Notes under the pieces: model-generated
What the model was told of the DNA's origin: nothing
Database searches by the model: none
Seen by the model: the letters and a program-made list of their open reading frames with translations, nothing else
Part shown: piece by piece, positions 19,801-24,878 of the stretch
How positions within the stretch are numbered: position 1 is the stretch's first letter
Layout of the letters: each line of letters opens with the position of its first letter
Assembly (NCBI GenBank): GCA_951813285.1
Contig: OX638355.1
Location: forward strand, 2,232,653-2,296,652
From: Terriglobia bacterium
GTDB lineage: Bacteria > Acidobacteriota > Terriglobia > Versatilivoradales > Versatilivoraceae
Direction of reading: 5' to 3'
Length of the DNA: 64,000 nt
Position numbers and translations under genes: made by a program

Positions 19801-22547
19801 GGTTCCGTCACCGTCACTGTGAACGTCGACTCCGCCGTCGCGTTCACCCCGTCGTCCGCCGTGATCGTCACCGTGTAGTCCTGCGCCGCGGCGTCCGTCG
19901 CCACTGTCCCCTGGACCTGGTTGCTCGTGTACGACAGTCCCGACGGAAGTCCCGTCACCGTCACTGTTACCGGGTCTTGGTCGGCATCCGTCACCGTGAT
20001 CCCGAACGAGGTGATCGTCTCGCCCTGCTCGTAGGTCTTGTTCCCCGGAGACGTGATCACCGGCGCCGCGTTCGCCTGCGCCGGTTCGGTCACCGTCACC
20101 GTCACCGTGAACGTCGCCGTCACTGCCGCGTTCACCCCGTCGTCCGCCGTGATCGTCACCGTGTAGTCCTGCGCCGAGGCGTCGGCCGCCACCGTGCCCT
20201 GGACCTGGTCGTTCGTGTAGGACAGCCCCGACGGCAGCCCGGAGACCGTCACCGTCAGCGGGTCGCTGTCGGCGTCCGTCACCGTGATGCCGAAGGCCGT
20301 GATGGCCTCTCCCTGCTCGTAGCTCTTGTCGCCGGGGTCCGTGATCACCGGCGGCGCGTTCGCCGGGGCCGGGGCCGGCTCGGTCACGGTGATCGTGAAC
20401 GTCTCGGTCGCCGCCGTGTTCACGCCGTCATCCGCCGAGACCGTCACGGTGTAGGCTTGCGCCGCGGCGTCGGCCGCCACCGTCCCCTGCACCTGGTCCG
20501 ACGCGTAGGACAGCCCTGATGGCAAGCCCGACAGTGTCACCGCCACCGTGTCGGCGTCGGCATCCGTCACCGTGATGCCGAAGGCCGTGATCGTCTCTCC
20601 CTGCTCGTAGGTCTTGTCGCCGGGGTCCGTGATCACCGGCGGGGCATTGGCCGGGGCCGGGGCCGGCTCGCTCACGGTGATAGTGAACGTCTCGGTCACC
20701 GTCGCGTTCACGGCGTCGTCGGCCGAGATCGTCACGGTGTAGTCCTGGGCCGTGGCGTCGGCCGCCACCGTCCCCTGGATCTGGTCGCTCGTGTAGGACA
20801 GCCCCGACGGCAGTCCCGTCACTGTCACCGTCACCGGGTCGGCGTCCGCGTCCGCGACCGTGATGCCGAAGGCCGTGATCGTCTCTCCCTGTTCGAAGGT
20901 CTTGTCTCCGGGACTCGTGATCACCGGCGGGGCATTGGCAGGGGCCGGGGGCGGCTCGGTCACGGTGATCGTGAACGTCTCGGTCACCGTCGCGTTCACA
21001 CCGTCATCCGCCGAGACCGTCACGGTGTAGTCCTGGGCCGTGGCGTCGGCCGCCACCGTGCCCTGCACCTGGTCCGACGCGTAGGACAGCCCTGATGGCA
21101 AGCCCGACAGTGTCACCGCCACCGTGTCGGCGTCGGCATCCGTCACCGTGATGCCGAAGGCCGTGATCTGCTCGCCCTGCTCGTAGGTCTTGTCGCTGGG
21201 GGCCGTTATCGCCGGCGGGGCATTGGCAGTTGCCGGGGCCGGCTCGGTTACCGTGATCGTGAACGTCTCGGTCACCGCCGCGTTTACGCCGTCGTCGGCC
21301 GAGACCGTCACGGTGTAGTCCTGGGCGGTGGCGTCCGCCGCCACCGTCCCCTGGACCTGGTCGCTCGTGTAGGACAGCCCCGACGGCAGACCCGTCAGCG
21401 TCACCGACAGCGGGTCGCTGTCGGCGTCCGTCACCGTGATGCCGAACGAAGTGATGGCCTCGCCCTGCTCGTAGGTCTTGTCTCCGGGGTTCGTGATTGC
21501 CGGCGGGGCATTGGCAGGGGCCGGGGGCGGCTCGGTCACGGTGATCGTGAACGTCTCGGTCACCGTCGCGTTCACACCGTCATCCGCCGAGACCGTCACG
21601 GTGTAGTCCTGGGCCGTGGCGTCGGCCGCCACCGTGCCCTGCACCTGGTCCGACGCGTAGGACAGCCCTGATGGCAAGCCCGACAGTGTCACCGCCACCG
21701 TGTCGGCGTCGGCGTCCGTCACCGTGATGCCGAAGGCCGTGATCTGCTCGCCCTGCTCGTAGGTCTTGTCGCTGGGGGCCGTTATCGCCGGCGGTGCATT
21801 GGCAGTTGCCGGGGCCGGCTCGGTCACGGTGATCGTGAACGTCTCGGTCACCGCCGTGTTCACGCCGTCATCCGCCGAGATCGTCACGGTGTAGGCCTGC
21901 GCCGCGGCGTCGGCCGCCACCGTGCCCTGCACCTGGTCCGACGCGTAGGACAGCCCTGATGGCAGACCCGACACCTCCACTGTCAGCGGGTCGCTGTCGG
22001 CGTCCGTCACCGTGATGCCGAAGGCCGTGATCTGCTCTCCCTGCTCGTAGGTCTTGTCTCCGGGGTCCGTGATTGCCGGCGGGGCATTGGCAGGGGCCGG
22101 GGCCGGCTCGGTCACCGCGATCGTGAACGTCTCGGTCACCGCGGAGTTCACCCCGTCGTCGGCCGAGACCGTCACGGTGTGGTCCTGCGCCGCGGCGTCG
22201 GCCGCCACCGTCCCCTGGACCCGATCGTTCGTGTAGGACAGCCCCGACGGCAGGCCTGTCACCGTCACACTCACCGTGTCCTGGTCGGCGTCCGTCACCG
22301 TGATCCCGAACGCCGTGATCGTCTCCCCCTGCTCGTAGATCTTGTCTCCGGGATTCGTGATCACGGGCGCCGAGTTCGGCGTGCTCGATTGCCCTGCCGC
22401 CTGCCCAACGAACAGGTTTGCTCCCAGCAGGCAAGCCATCGTCGTACCGGCCGTCGCCTTGCCGAAGGTTTTGACAATGCTGGAAAGTTTGCAGCGTAGG
22501 GATAGACAGAGTAGGTTTGCGACGATTGCTGGGAACCCAGCGTACAT
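1..22547 (-). CDS. Giant secreted multi-repeat surface protein (He_PIG, Big_12-type and Calx-beta arrays), 3' end outside window
   Basis: The same minus-strand frame is coding at every point translated (near 428, 11,099, 16,619, 19,079 and 22,547), giving at least 7,515 codons. The start ATG at 22,547 directly follows an in-frame TGA. The N-terminus (about 53 residues, with KTFGKATAGTT then a hydrophobic ACLLGANLFVG stretch ending AAGQ) looks like an extended signal peptide. Then come about 12 repeats of the type APVITNPGDK...YEQGE (He_PIG, residues about 54-1200). Next are about 27 repeats with FSEPVTGFEQ.DVTVGNG and GTVTVDVA (Big_12-type, about 1200-3900). After that are more than 30 Calx-beta units with TFTGTAGETQSFTVATT and GTITDDDSA (about 3900 onward). 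Cysteine is almost absent from the repeats. The family types suggest an exported adhesin or matrix protein, with calcium bound by the Calx-beta units (inference). The C-terminal sorting or anchoring signal is off-window. A sigma54 promoter lies upstream. Confidence 0.9.
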   Translation of the reverse strand, partial: MYAGFPAIVANLLCLSLRCKLSSIVKTFGKATAGTTMACLLGANLFVGQAAGQSSTPNSAPVITNPGDKIYEQGETITAFGITVTDADQDTVSVTVTGLPSGLSYTNDRVQGTVAADAAAQDHTVTVSADDGVNSAVTETFTIAVTEPAPAPANAPPAITDPGDKTYEQGEQITAFGITVTDADSDPLTVEVSGLPSGLSYASDQVQGTVAADAAAQAYTVTISADDGVNTAVTETFTITVTEPAPATANAPPAITAPSDKTYEQGEQITAFGITVTDADADTVAVTLSGLPSGLSYASDQVQGTVAADATAQDYTVTVSADDGVNATVTETFTITVTEPPPAPANAPPAITNPGDKTYEQGEAITSFGITVTDADSDPLSVTLTGLPSGLSYTSDQVQGTVAADATAQDYTVTVSADDGVNAAVTETFTITVTEPAPATANAPPAITAPSDKTYEQGEQITAFGITVTDADADTVAVTLSGLPSGLSYASDQVQGTVAADATAQDYTVTVSADDGVNATVTETFTITVTEPPPAPANAPPVITSPGDKTFEQGETITAFGITVADADADPVTVTVTGLPSGLSYTSDQIQGTVAADATAQDYTVTISADDAVNATVTETFTITVSEPAPAPANAPPVITDPGDKTYEQGETITAFGITVTDADADTVAVTLSGLPSGLSYASDQVQGTVAADAAAQAYTVTVSADDGVNTAATETFTITVTEPAPAPANAPPVITDPGDKSYEQGEAITAFGITVTDADSDPLTVTVSGLPSGLSYTNDQVQGTVAADASAQDYTVTITADDGVNAAVTATFTVTVTVTEPAQANAAPVITSPGNKTYEQGETITSFGITVTDADQDPVTVTVTGLPSGLSYTSNQVQGTVATDAAAQDYTVTITADDGVNATAESTFTVTVTEPAPANVAPVITNPGDKTYEQGETITSFGITVTDADQDPVTVTVTGLPSGLSYTNDQVQGTVATDATAQDYTVTITADDGVNAAAESTFTVTVTVTEPAPANAAPVITNPGDKTYELGETITSFGITVTDADQDPVTVTVTGLPSGLSYTSDQVQGTLATGATAQDYTVTITADDGVNTAVTATFTVTVTEPALGIAALAITLPGNKIYWQGETITAFGITATTANGDPVTVTVTGLPSGLSYTNDEVQGTVAADAAAQDYTVTITADDGVNAAVIATFTITVIAEPLALRSSQGSPTVTISGPTTVQSGSFRVDITFSESVTGFEQADVTVGNGRIIAWAGSGPTATMYVKPAATGTVTVDVAANVAVDNDGNGNTAASRFSVEANLDSPTVTISGPTTVQTGSFTVSITFSESVTGFEQADVTVGNGRIWAWAGSGPAAVLYIAPAGSGTVTVDVAANVAEDSDGNGNLAATQFSVQADVNEPGVTIGGPSAMQAGSFDLTITFSESVTGFEQSDVTVGNGAVTAFSGSEASYTATITPTASGTVTVDVAAGVAVGVYRYGNTVAARFSVEADLDPPTVTISGPSATQAGPFDVRISFSESVTGFGHADVTVGNGVVTDFSWSEASYTATITPTASGTVTVDVAAGAAQDQAGHDNSAASRYSVPVALVSPTVIISGPSGKQAGPFAVTITFSESVTGFEQSDVTVGNGAVTALSGSGASYAATITPTASGTVRVDVAAGAATDSGGDGNLAAGRYSVLVDLTAPTVTIVGPTDVQTGRFIVTITFSESVTGFESSDVIVGNGRVFAHNNFASSATPKALFWIEPAATGTVTVDVPANAAVGANGKSNAAASRFSVQADLDSPTLTISGPSAVQAGPFDVAIAFSESVTGFDQSDVTVGNGDVTAFSGSGASYTATITPSATGTVTVGMAADAAVDRDGNGNLTPPQFSVEVDLDPPTVVISGPSAVQAGPFDVNIAFSRAVSGFDQSDVAVGNGAVTALSGSGASYTATITPTISGTVTVDVAAGAAQDQGGRDNTAASRYSVQANLVSPTVIISGPSATQTGAFIVTITFSESVTEFDRRDVTVGNGAVSAFSGSGVSYTVGIKPTTASGTVTVDVAAGAAVDSNGDGNTAATQFSVEADPVAPTVTISGPTGVQPTSFQVSITFSEAVTGFEQSDVTVGNGKIIAWAGSGSAAAMYIDPAATGTVTVDVAANVAVDDAGNGNTAATRFSVEADLDAPTVTISGPTTVQTGSFQVSITFSEAVTGFEQSDVTVGNGRIWAWAGSGPTAVLYVAPAGSGTVTVDVAANVAVDDDGNGNLAATQFSVEANVGEPGVTISGPTEIQTGAFTVDIDFSEVVTGFEQADVTVGNGRVTGWAETGGSALAIITPAASGTVTVDVAAGVAVDADGYGNAAATQFSVEADIDPPTVTIQGPTGTQSGPFDVTIAFSEVVTGFEQADVTVGNGVMTAFSGSGASYTATITPKASGTVTVDVAAEVAKDHVDRDNTAASRYSVQANLVSPLVIISGPSATQTGPFDVTITFSESVTGFEQADVTVGNGAVTAFSGSGASYTATITPKASGTVTVDVAAGVATDSGNDGNTAAGRYSVEADFSVPTYIFGATLEVDGVAWVTILFPTQMTGFEQADVTVGNGTIISFTYDGSGPKYPKYFINIRPTATGTVTVDVPAGVAVSAEGYPNAAAPTFSVPVRVDQDRPTAQIIGPTVEQSGPFDVTITFSEAVAGFEKGDLLGYRGTVTAFSGSGASYTATITPTTTGLVNLTVPENVATDLSGRFSNTASNTFRVSASLVRPTTRITGPASARGGPFDVRITFSESVTGFEQADVTVGNGAVTAFSGSRANYRATITPAATGTVTVDVPAGVATDSGGDGNTAASRFSVVADLVDATVTISGPSATQTGPFEVRITFSEAVTGFELADVTVGNGAATALSGSGASYTATITPSANGTVTVDVAAGAAQDHVGRDNTAAGRYSVQVVLEAPTVIISGPSAVQTGPFAVTITFSEAVTGFEQGEVTVGNGAVAALSGSGTSYTAMITPSANGTVTVDVAAGAAADSGGDGNTAANQYRVMADVDVSVSISGPTGVVNNEIAVTITFSRPVTGFDKGDLTVTNGAVASFSGSETAFQVGILPAVARGKVTVGVEAGVAVDADGFENKAAKYSVWASVDRPVPLVTGPTDPQNGPFDVAIAFSYWVNGFEKADVTVQNGTVTALSGFLSKDKYRVTIDPSATGTVSISVPENAADKYGTQEGGPAGNLASAAFEVEADLDRPLMGVGSPLCCHPGTNFVVVSGPFEMWFTFSEPVTGFEAGDVTVSNGSVTALVLEPSPPSASPTVSYKATITPLFTKEVVISVPENVAVDAAGNGNRASPRYWVQAALGPLTSTISGPTGVQTGPFDVTITFSEPTARFDHPRFRVFDQTDVRVGNGSVTAFSGSGKTFTATIMPESSGTVTVDVPVAVTQNESTGDLFNLAAAQYSVEADLGAPRVTIADASADEGDAITFTVTLDKAVSGGLKVTPSFTDGTGIEGTDYSENTAAIIFTGTAGEQQKFTVATIEDTDEESDKTFTVSLAVSEASRTVIAVDTATGTIIDDDAEAPTVTISGPADTQKGPFDVSITLSEPVTGFEKEDVSVSNGSVTAFLGSGANYTALIKPESSGTVTLDIAADVAEDATGYGNTAADPYSVEADLDPPTAAISGPAGPEFGLFPVAIRFSEPVTGFEKEDVTVGNGSVTAFSGSEMHYTATIKPESSGTVTVDVAADVAEDAVGHGNRAADPYSVLVELGRPAVAISGPSSDQTGPFNVTITFSKPVRDFEQGDVTVGNGRVVRFGGSGELYRATIAPESSGTVTVDVAELVAFDVEGNGNTAAEQYSVLVVVNRPTVLITGPTDVQNGAFEVEFIFSNPVRGFEQGDVTVGNGSVTAFSGSEATYAATIEPEASGTVTVDVAEFVAFDAEGNGNRAAEQYSVRVGYLHPRVTIADASADEGDAITFTVTLDRGLSDRLTVEPYFYDGTATLSADYEPSGELLEFAGQAGETQNFTVATTEDAVIETDETFTVRLGVLHAQDNVIATDTATGTITDDDSATVTIADASANEGDAITFTVTLDKAVVGGLTVTPSFTDGTATEGTDYTENTAALTFTGTPGERQSFTVSTTEDTMVEADEIFTVSLAVSNTSVTATDTATGTITEDDSAAVTIADASGKEGDSLTFKVTLDKAVSGGLKVTPSFTDGTATEGSDYTENTAALSFTGASGEQQTFTVATTDDAVAEAAESFTVSLAVSETPARVTTTDTATGTITDDDSAAVTIADASANEGDAIAFTVRLDQAVSGGLTVTPSFTDVTATEGTDYTENTAALSFTGTAGETRTFTVATTEDTAAEADETFVVRLAVSGTSATVTATYTGTHAATGTIIDDDTAAVTIADAVAGEGYAPMFTVSLNKAVSGGLRVTPGFTDGTATSGADYTENRAALSFRGTAGEKRSFTVPTIDDAAVEEDEEFTVSLSVSGTPTTVEATDTASGTIIDDDLAIVTIADATAVEGGSLTFTVRLDEAVSGGLTVTPGFTDVTATEGTDYTENTSALSFTGTAGETQTFTVSTTGDTDVEATETFTVGLSVSGTSAAVTATDTATGTITDDDSAAVTVADATAVEGGSLTFTVTLDKAVSGGLTVTPGFTDGTATSGTDYTENTVPLSFTGTAGETQSFTVSTTEDVVAEAAETFTVSLSVSKTSATVAATDTATGTITDDDRTGVTIADAAAAEGDDISFTVTLDKAVAGGLKVTPSFTDGTATEGTDYTKNTAVLTFTGAAGETRTFTVSTTEDGVVETNETFTVGLTVSGTSATVTATDTATGTITDDDSAAVTVADASATEGDDISFTVTLDKAVAGGLKVTPGFTDGTATEGTDYTENTSALTFTGTAGETQSFTVSTTEDTVVETDETFTVGLAVSGTSVTVTATDTGTGTIANDDSAAVTVADASAAEGDTITLTVTLGSAVAGGLKVTPSFTDGTATEGTDYTENTAALTFTGTAGETQSFTVATTDDTDVEPNETFTVSLAVSGTSATVTATDTATGAITDDDSAAVTIGDASADEGDSITFTVTLDKAVAGGLKVTPGFTDVTATKGTDYTENTAAITFAGTAGETQSFTVATTDDSDVEPIETFTAGLSVSGTTATVTATDTATGTITDDDSTTVTVADASANEGDSITFTVTLDKAVSGGLTVTPSFTDGTATEGTDYTENTAGLTFTGTAGETQSFTVATTDDTDVEPTETFTVGLAVSETTATVTATDTAGGTITDDDSSAVTIGDASANEGESITFTVTLDKAVSGGLKVTPSFTDGTATEGTDYTENTAALTFTGTAGETQSFTVATTDDTDVEPKETFTVGLSVSGTTATVTATDTATGTISDDDSAAVTIGDGSAEEGDSITFTVTLDKAVSGGLTVTPSFTDVTATEGTDYTDNTSALTFAGTAGETQSFTVATTEDAVVEAAETFTVGLSVSATTATVTATDTATGTISDDDSAAVTIADASANEGDTITFTVTVDKAVSGGLKVTPSFTDGTATKGADYTENTAALTFTGTAGETQSFTVATTDDTDVEPKETFTVGLSVSGTTATVTATDTATGTISDDDSSAVTIGDGSAEEGDSITFTVTLDKAVSGGLKVTPSFTDGTATKGTDYTENTAALTFAGTAGETQSFTVATTDDTDVEPNETFTVGLAVSGTTATVTATDTASGTITDDDSAAVTVGDASAEEGDSITFTVTLDKAVSGGLQVTPSFTDVTATKGTDYTENTSALTFTGTAGETQSFTVATTEDTDKEHHETFTVGLAVSGAAGTVTATDTATGTITNDDGALAAVTIGDASAEEGDSITFRVTLDKAVSGGLTVTPSFTDGTATEGTDYTENTAALTFTGAAGETKSFTVATTDDTDVEPTETFTVGLAVSETTATVTATDTAGGTITDDDSSAVTIGDASAEEGDSITFRVTLDKAVSGGLTVTPSFTDGTATEGADYTENTATLTFTGTAGETKSFTVATTDDTDVEPNETFTVSLAVSGTTATVTATDTATGTITDDDSAAVTVGDASAEEGDTITFTVTVDKAVAGGLKVTPSFTDGTATEGTDYTENTAALTFTGTAGETQSFTVATTDDTDVEPNETFTVGLAVSGTTATVTATDTASGTITDDDSAAVTVGDASAEEGDSITFTVTLDKAVSGGLQVTPSFTDVTATKGTDYTENTSALTFTGTAGETQSFTVATTEDTDKEHHETFTVGLAVSGAAGTVTATDTATGTITNDDGALAAVTIGDASAEEGDSITFRVTLDKAVSGGLTVTPSFTDGTATEGTDYTENTAALTFTGAAGETKSFTVATTDDTDVEPTETFTVGLAVSETTATVTATDTAGGTITDDDSSAVTIADASEEEGDSLTFTVTLGQAVSGGLTVTPSFTDVTATEGADYTENTAALTFTGTAGETQSFTVATTDDTDVEPKETFTVGLSVSGTTATVTATDTATGTITDDDSAAVTIADASANEGDSITFTVTLDKAVSGGLTVTPSFTDGTATKGTDYTENTAALTFTGTAGETQSFTVATTDDTDVEPTETFTVGLAVSGTTATVTATDTASGTITDDDSAAVTVGDASAEEGDSITFTVTLDKAVSGGLQVTPSFTDVTATKGTDYTENTSALTFTGTAGETQSFTVATTEDTDKEHHETFTVGLAVSGAAGTVTATDTATGTITNDDGALAAVTIGDASAAEGDSLTFTVTLDKAVSGGLTVTPSFTDGTATKGTDYTENTAALTFTGAAGETQSFTVATTDDTDVEPTETFTVGLAVSGTTATVTSTDTARGTIADDDSSAVTIADASEEEGDSLTFTVTLGQAVAGGLTVTPSFTDVTATEGTDYTENTAALTFTGTAGETQSFTVATTDDTDVEPKETFTVGLSVSGTTATVTATDTATGTITDDDSAAVTIADASANEGDSITFTVTLDKAVSGGLTVTPSFTDGTATKGTDYTENTAALTFTGTAGETQSFTVATTDDTDVEPTETFTVGLAVSGTTATVTATDTATGTITDDDSAAVTVGDASAEEGDSITFTVTLDKAVAGGLQVTPSFTDVTATKGTDYTENTSALTFTGTAGETQSFTVATTEDTDKEHHETFTVGLAVSGAAGTVTATDTATGTITNDDGALAAVTIGDASAEEGDAITFRVTLDKAVSGGLTVTPSFTDGTATEGTDYTANTAALTFTGTAGETQSFTVATTDDTDVEPTETFTVGLAVSGTTATVTSTDTARGTIADDDSSAVTIADASEEEGDSLTFTVTLGQAVAGGLKVTPSFTDGTATEGTDYTENTAALTFTGTAGETQSFTVATTDDTDVEPKETFTVGLSVSGTTATVTATDTATGTITDDDSAAVTIGDASAEEGDSITFTVTLDKAVSGGLTVTPSFTDGTATKGTDYTANTAALTFTGTAGETQSFTVATTEDALVEAAETFTVDLAVSGTTATVTATDTASGTITDDDSAAVTVGDASAEEGDSITFTVTLDKAVAGGLQVTPSFTDVTATKGTDYTENTSALTFTGTAGETQSFTVATTEDTDKEHHET
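10841..18940 (-). repeat. Tandem bacterial Ig-like (Big_12-type) repeats, about 280-290 bp each
   Basis: About 27 units encode P(T/A)VTISGP, FDVTITFSEPVTGFEQ, DVTVGNGTVTAFSGSGA.YTATI, PTASGTVTVDVAAG and A.D..GNGNTAASRYSV. This is the pattern of bacterial Ig-like domains of the Big_12 kind. One Calx-beta unit interrupts the array at about 11,940-12,300. Units at 12,300-14,980 are more irregular in length than those after 15,000. Confidence 0.82.
18941..22440 (-). repeat. Tandem He_PIG (putative Ig) repeats, about 288 bp each
   Basis: Twelve units encode PVITNPGDKTYEQGETITAF, GITVTDAD.D.VTVTVTGLP, SGLSYT.DQVQGTVA.DA.AQDYTVT and ADDGVN.A.TETFTITVTEP, the cadherin-like He_PIG pattern. A two-unit block of 576 bp is repeated nearly exactly: the segment starting at 20,945 recurs at 21,521. 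Confidence 0.85.
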
Positions 22548-22618
22548 TCACCAGCTCCATTTCGAAATGGACGATCGCGACCCGTGAGGGCCCAATCAAT
22601 TTTCACCATCACCGTAAG

Positions 22619-22637
22619 AAGCAATTGGCGTGCCAAA
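22619..22637 (-). promoter_or_regulatory. Sigma54 (-24/-12) promoter of the giant gene
   Basis: Read on the minus strand the sequence is TTTGGCACGCCAATTGCTT. It has GG at 22,634-22,633 and GC at 22,622-22,621 with exactly 10 bp between them, matching the sigma54 consensus TTGGCACG-N4-TTGC at every conserved base. It points into the giant gene, with a predicted transcript start near 22,609 and a leader of about 60 nt before the ATG at 22,547. The neighbouring upstream gene encodes a sigma54 activator. Confidence 0.88.
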
Positions 22638-22805
22638 GTAATAAGTTTTTCCCAAGTCATTTTAAATAAAGTACTTCAGAGTCTTTTTCCGCGGAGGCCT
22701 CTTCACCCGCAAGCGTCGCAGCAAGCAACGGTGGAGCGCCCTTGGGAAGTTCCGCGATGAAAACAGGTCGAACGACTACAGGGGATTAGGTGATATCGGT
22801 AGGGA

Positions 22806-22845
22806 CGTGTCGCAGTTCACGACATAAGTCGCATTTTGCGACACG
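22806..22845. promoter_or_regulatory. Two tandem 17-bp dyads, probable enhancer sites for the sigma54 activator
   Basis: On the minus strand the two sites read TGTCGCAAAATGCGACT (22,843-22,827) and TGTCGTGAACTGCGACA (22,824-22,808). They share a TGTCG-N7-CGAC[A/T] dyad and their centres are 19 bp apart. The outer arms also form a perfect 9-bp inverted repeat, CGTGTCGCA/TGCGACACG. They lie about 200-235 bp upstream of the predicted sigma54 start site, the usual place for NtrC-family activator sites, and just downstream of the regulator's stop codon. No T-run follows, so a terminator is less likely. Confidence 0.7.
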
Positions 22846-22869
22846 CACCGTAGTACGAAGGAGTGAAAT

Positions 22870-24765
22870 TCAGTTGCTCGGGCGCAGGCCGTACTTCTTC
22901 AACTTGCGGTACAGGGTGGCCCGATTGAGACCCAGGGCCCGAGCCGCCTCGGTAATGTTGTTGGTCGAGACTTCCAGCGCGTGGACCAGCGCCTGCCTCT
23001 CGACTTCGGCCAGCGGAAGGATTGCCGCCGGCGCCGCGGGGTCTGTTCCGGAAGCGACAATCGGAGAGAGTTGTGGGGGGAGGTTGTTCACTTGGAGCAC
23101 GTCCGTCGTCTCCAGTAAAACGGCGCGCTCGATGGCGTTCTCCAGTTCACGAACGTTGCCGGGCCAATCGTACTGGAGCAACAGTCGCAAGGAGGCGGTG
23201 GAAATGCCGTTGATGGATTTGTCGGCACGGCTGGTGTGTTTCTTCAGAAAATGTTTCGCCAACAGCGGAATATCCTCACGACGTTCCCTGAGAGGCGGAA
23301 TCACGATGGGAAAGACAGCGACACGATAGAACAGGTCCTGGCGGAACGCGCCGGTCTTTACAGCAGCCTCCAGATTCTTGTTGGTGGCCGCAATCAGCCG
23401 GACGTCCACCGAGATGGGGGTGGAGCCACCCACCCGATGGATCTCTCGCTCTTGCAGGACACGCAAGAGCTTGGCTTGCAGAGCCAGGTGCATGTCGCCG
23501 ATCTCGTCGAGAAAGACCGTTCCTCCCCTGGCTCGCTCGAAAATGCCGATTCTCTGTTTTCCCGCCCCGGTGAAAGCCCCCTTCTCATGTCCGAACAGTT
23601 CGCTTTCAATGAGCGCCTCCGGAATGGCGGCGCAGTTGATGGCCAGAAACGGCCGCTTTTTTCTCAAGCTGTTGAAGTGAAACGACCTTGCGACCAGTTC
23701 CTTGCCGGTTCCGCTCTCGCCGCGAATGAGCACCGAAATATCGCTTTCGGCAGCCTGCTTGACCAAAGCGTACACCTGCTGCATTGGGGGGCTGGCGCCT
23801 ACCATGCCGGCGAAGGAGTAGGTCGTCTCCAATTCGGTGCGCAAGCGAAGCACTTCGGCTCTCATCCGCTCGACCTCGATCTCCTTGGATACATCCCGGT
23901 ACACGTAAAGATCACCGATGACGTCTCCTTGGCTGTCACACACCGGGGCTATGGATCGATAGAACAGCCGCTGCTTGGGCACTCGACCCGAGGCGGCCGT
24001 TTCTATCACGTTCCCCTTACCCTCGAAGAGGAATCCTCCCACCACATCGGTCAGATCAGGTTCTCGGAACCTGCTTTTGAATTGCTCGGCGAAGGCTTTC
24101 GGCGACATCTTCTTCAGTTCGCTCTTCGCCAGGTCGAGCACCGTCTCGTATCCGCGATTGGCAAACACCAGATTCCCGGTGACGTCATACATGGCCATGG
24201 CGTCTCCGGTAGCATCGAGCACGGCTTCCAGCCTTTGATGACTGATGGTGAGTTGCCGCCGTTTTTCCGCCAATTCCTGTTCGACGTTCCACTTCCCGAC
24301 CAGAGAAAGTGTAATCTGTTGAATTTCCTCGCGCGCAAAAGGCTTTCGGATATAGAGCACCTTGTGGAGCAATTCCATGTCGTGGATAATCTCGGGCAGA
24401 GACTTGTCCGTGTAGGCGGTCATGATGATGATCTCGATGTGCCGATCGATTTTTCTCACCTGACGGATCGTTTCAATCCCATCGATGCCCGGAGGCATTC
24501 TGATGTCCACGAAGGCAACGGCAATGGGACGGTTGGATTCCTTTCCCGACTTGATCACTTCGTAGGCGTCCTCTCCGCTGGTGGCGTGCAAGAGCTCGAA
24601 CTCCGGGAGAAAGACCTTGTCTTCCCGGGGGGTGAATGCCGCGGCCAACTCATCCGTGGTCGTCTCCACGAATCTGGGCGTCAACATTTCCGCAAAGTCG
24701 TCGTGGATCTCTTTCTGGTCGTCGACAATCAGCACACGACGGTTCCCCTGACCTCTGAAATTCAT
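22870..24765 (-). CDS. Sigma54-dependent response regulator (REC-PAS-AAA+-Fis HTH)
   Basis: The 631-residue protein has an enlarged receiver domain (residues 9-150, phospho-acceptor Asp87 in FVDIRMP). It continues with a PAS domain (about 178-295) and a sigma54-activation AAA+ domain with Walker A GESGTGKE (349-356), the sigma54-contact loop GAFTGA (396-401) and Walker B VFLDEIGD (417-424). A Fis-type HTH ends it ([21 protein letters not shown]). The start at 24,765 is preferred over an upstream in-frame start at 24,822 because AGAGG lies 7 nt before it. The gene is 113 nt downstream of the histidine kinase on the same strand and is its likely partner. The tandem dyads and sigma54 promoter immediately downstream suggest the giant repeat gene is its target (inference). 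Confidence 0.93.
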   Translation of the reverse strand: MNFRGQGNRRVLIVDDQKEIHDDFAEMLTPRFVETTTDELAAAFTPREDKVFLPEFELLHATSGEDAYEVIKSGKESNRPIAVAFVDIRMPPGIDGIETIRQVRKIDRHIEIIIMTAYTDKSLPEIIHDMELLHKVLYIRKPFAREEIQQITLSLVGKWNVEQELAEKRRQLTISHQRLEAVLDATGDAMAMYDVTGNLVFANRGYETVLDLAKSELKKMSPKAFAEQFKSRFREPDLTDVVGGFLFEGKGNVIETAASGRVPKQRLFYRSIAPVCDSQGDVIGDLYVYRDVSKEIEVERMRAEVLRLRTELETTYSFAGMVGASPPMQQVYALVKQAAESDISVLIRGESGTGKELVARSFHFNSLRKKRPFLAINCAAIPEALIESELFGHEKGAFTGAGKQRIGIFERARGGTVFLDEIGDMHLALQAKLLRVLQEREIHRVGGSTPISVDVRLIAATNKNLEAAVKTGAFRQDLFYRVAVFPIVIPPLRERREDIPLLAKHFLKKHTSRADKSINGISTASLRLLLQYDWPGNVRELENAIERAVLLETTDVLQVNNLPPQLSPIVASGTDPAAPAAILPLAEVERQALVHALEVSTNNITEAARALGLNRATLYRKLKKYGLRPSN

Positions 24766-24878
24766 CAAATTGCCTCTTGTGTGTCTGGTCTGTCTTGACG
24801 AACGGAAATGCCCTCGCTTCAACGGTCCGTCGCAGGTGCTATCTCACTTTTGCCGTGATCGGGATTTACCAGAGTGCC

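Noticed and set aside
22806-22845. Terminator for the response regulator gene
   Set aside because: The dyads could fold, but no T-run follows. The duplicated 17-bp structure and position fit enhancer sites better.
23236-24798. Long plus-strand frame opposite the response regulator
   Set aside because: The minus strand carries intact REC, PAS, AAA+ and HTH motifs, so the plus-strand frame is a shadow.
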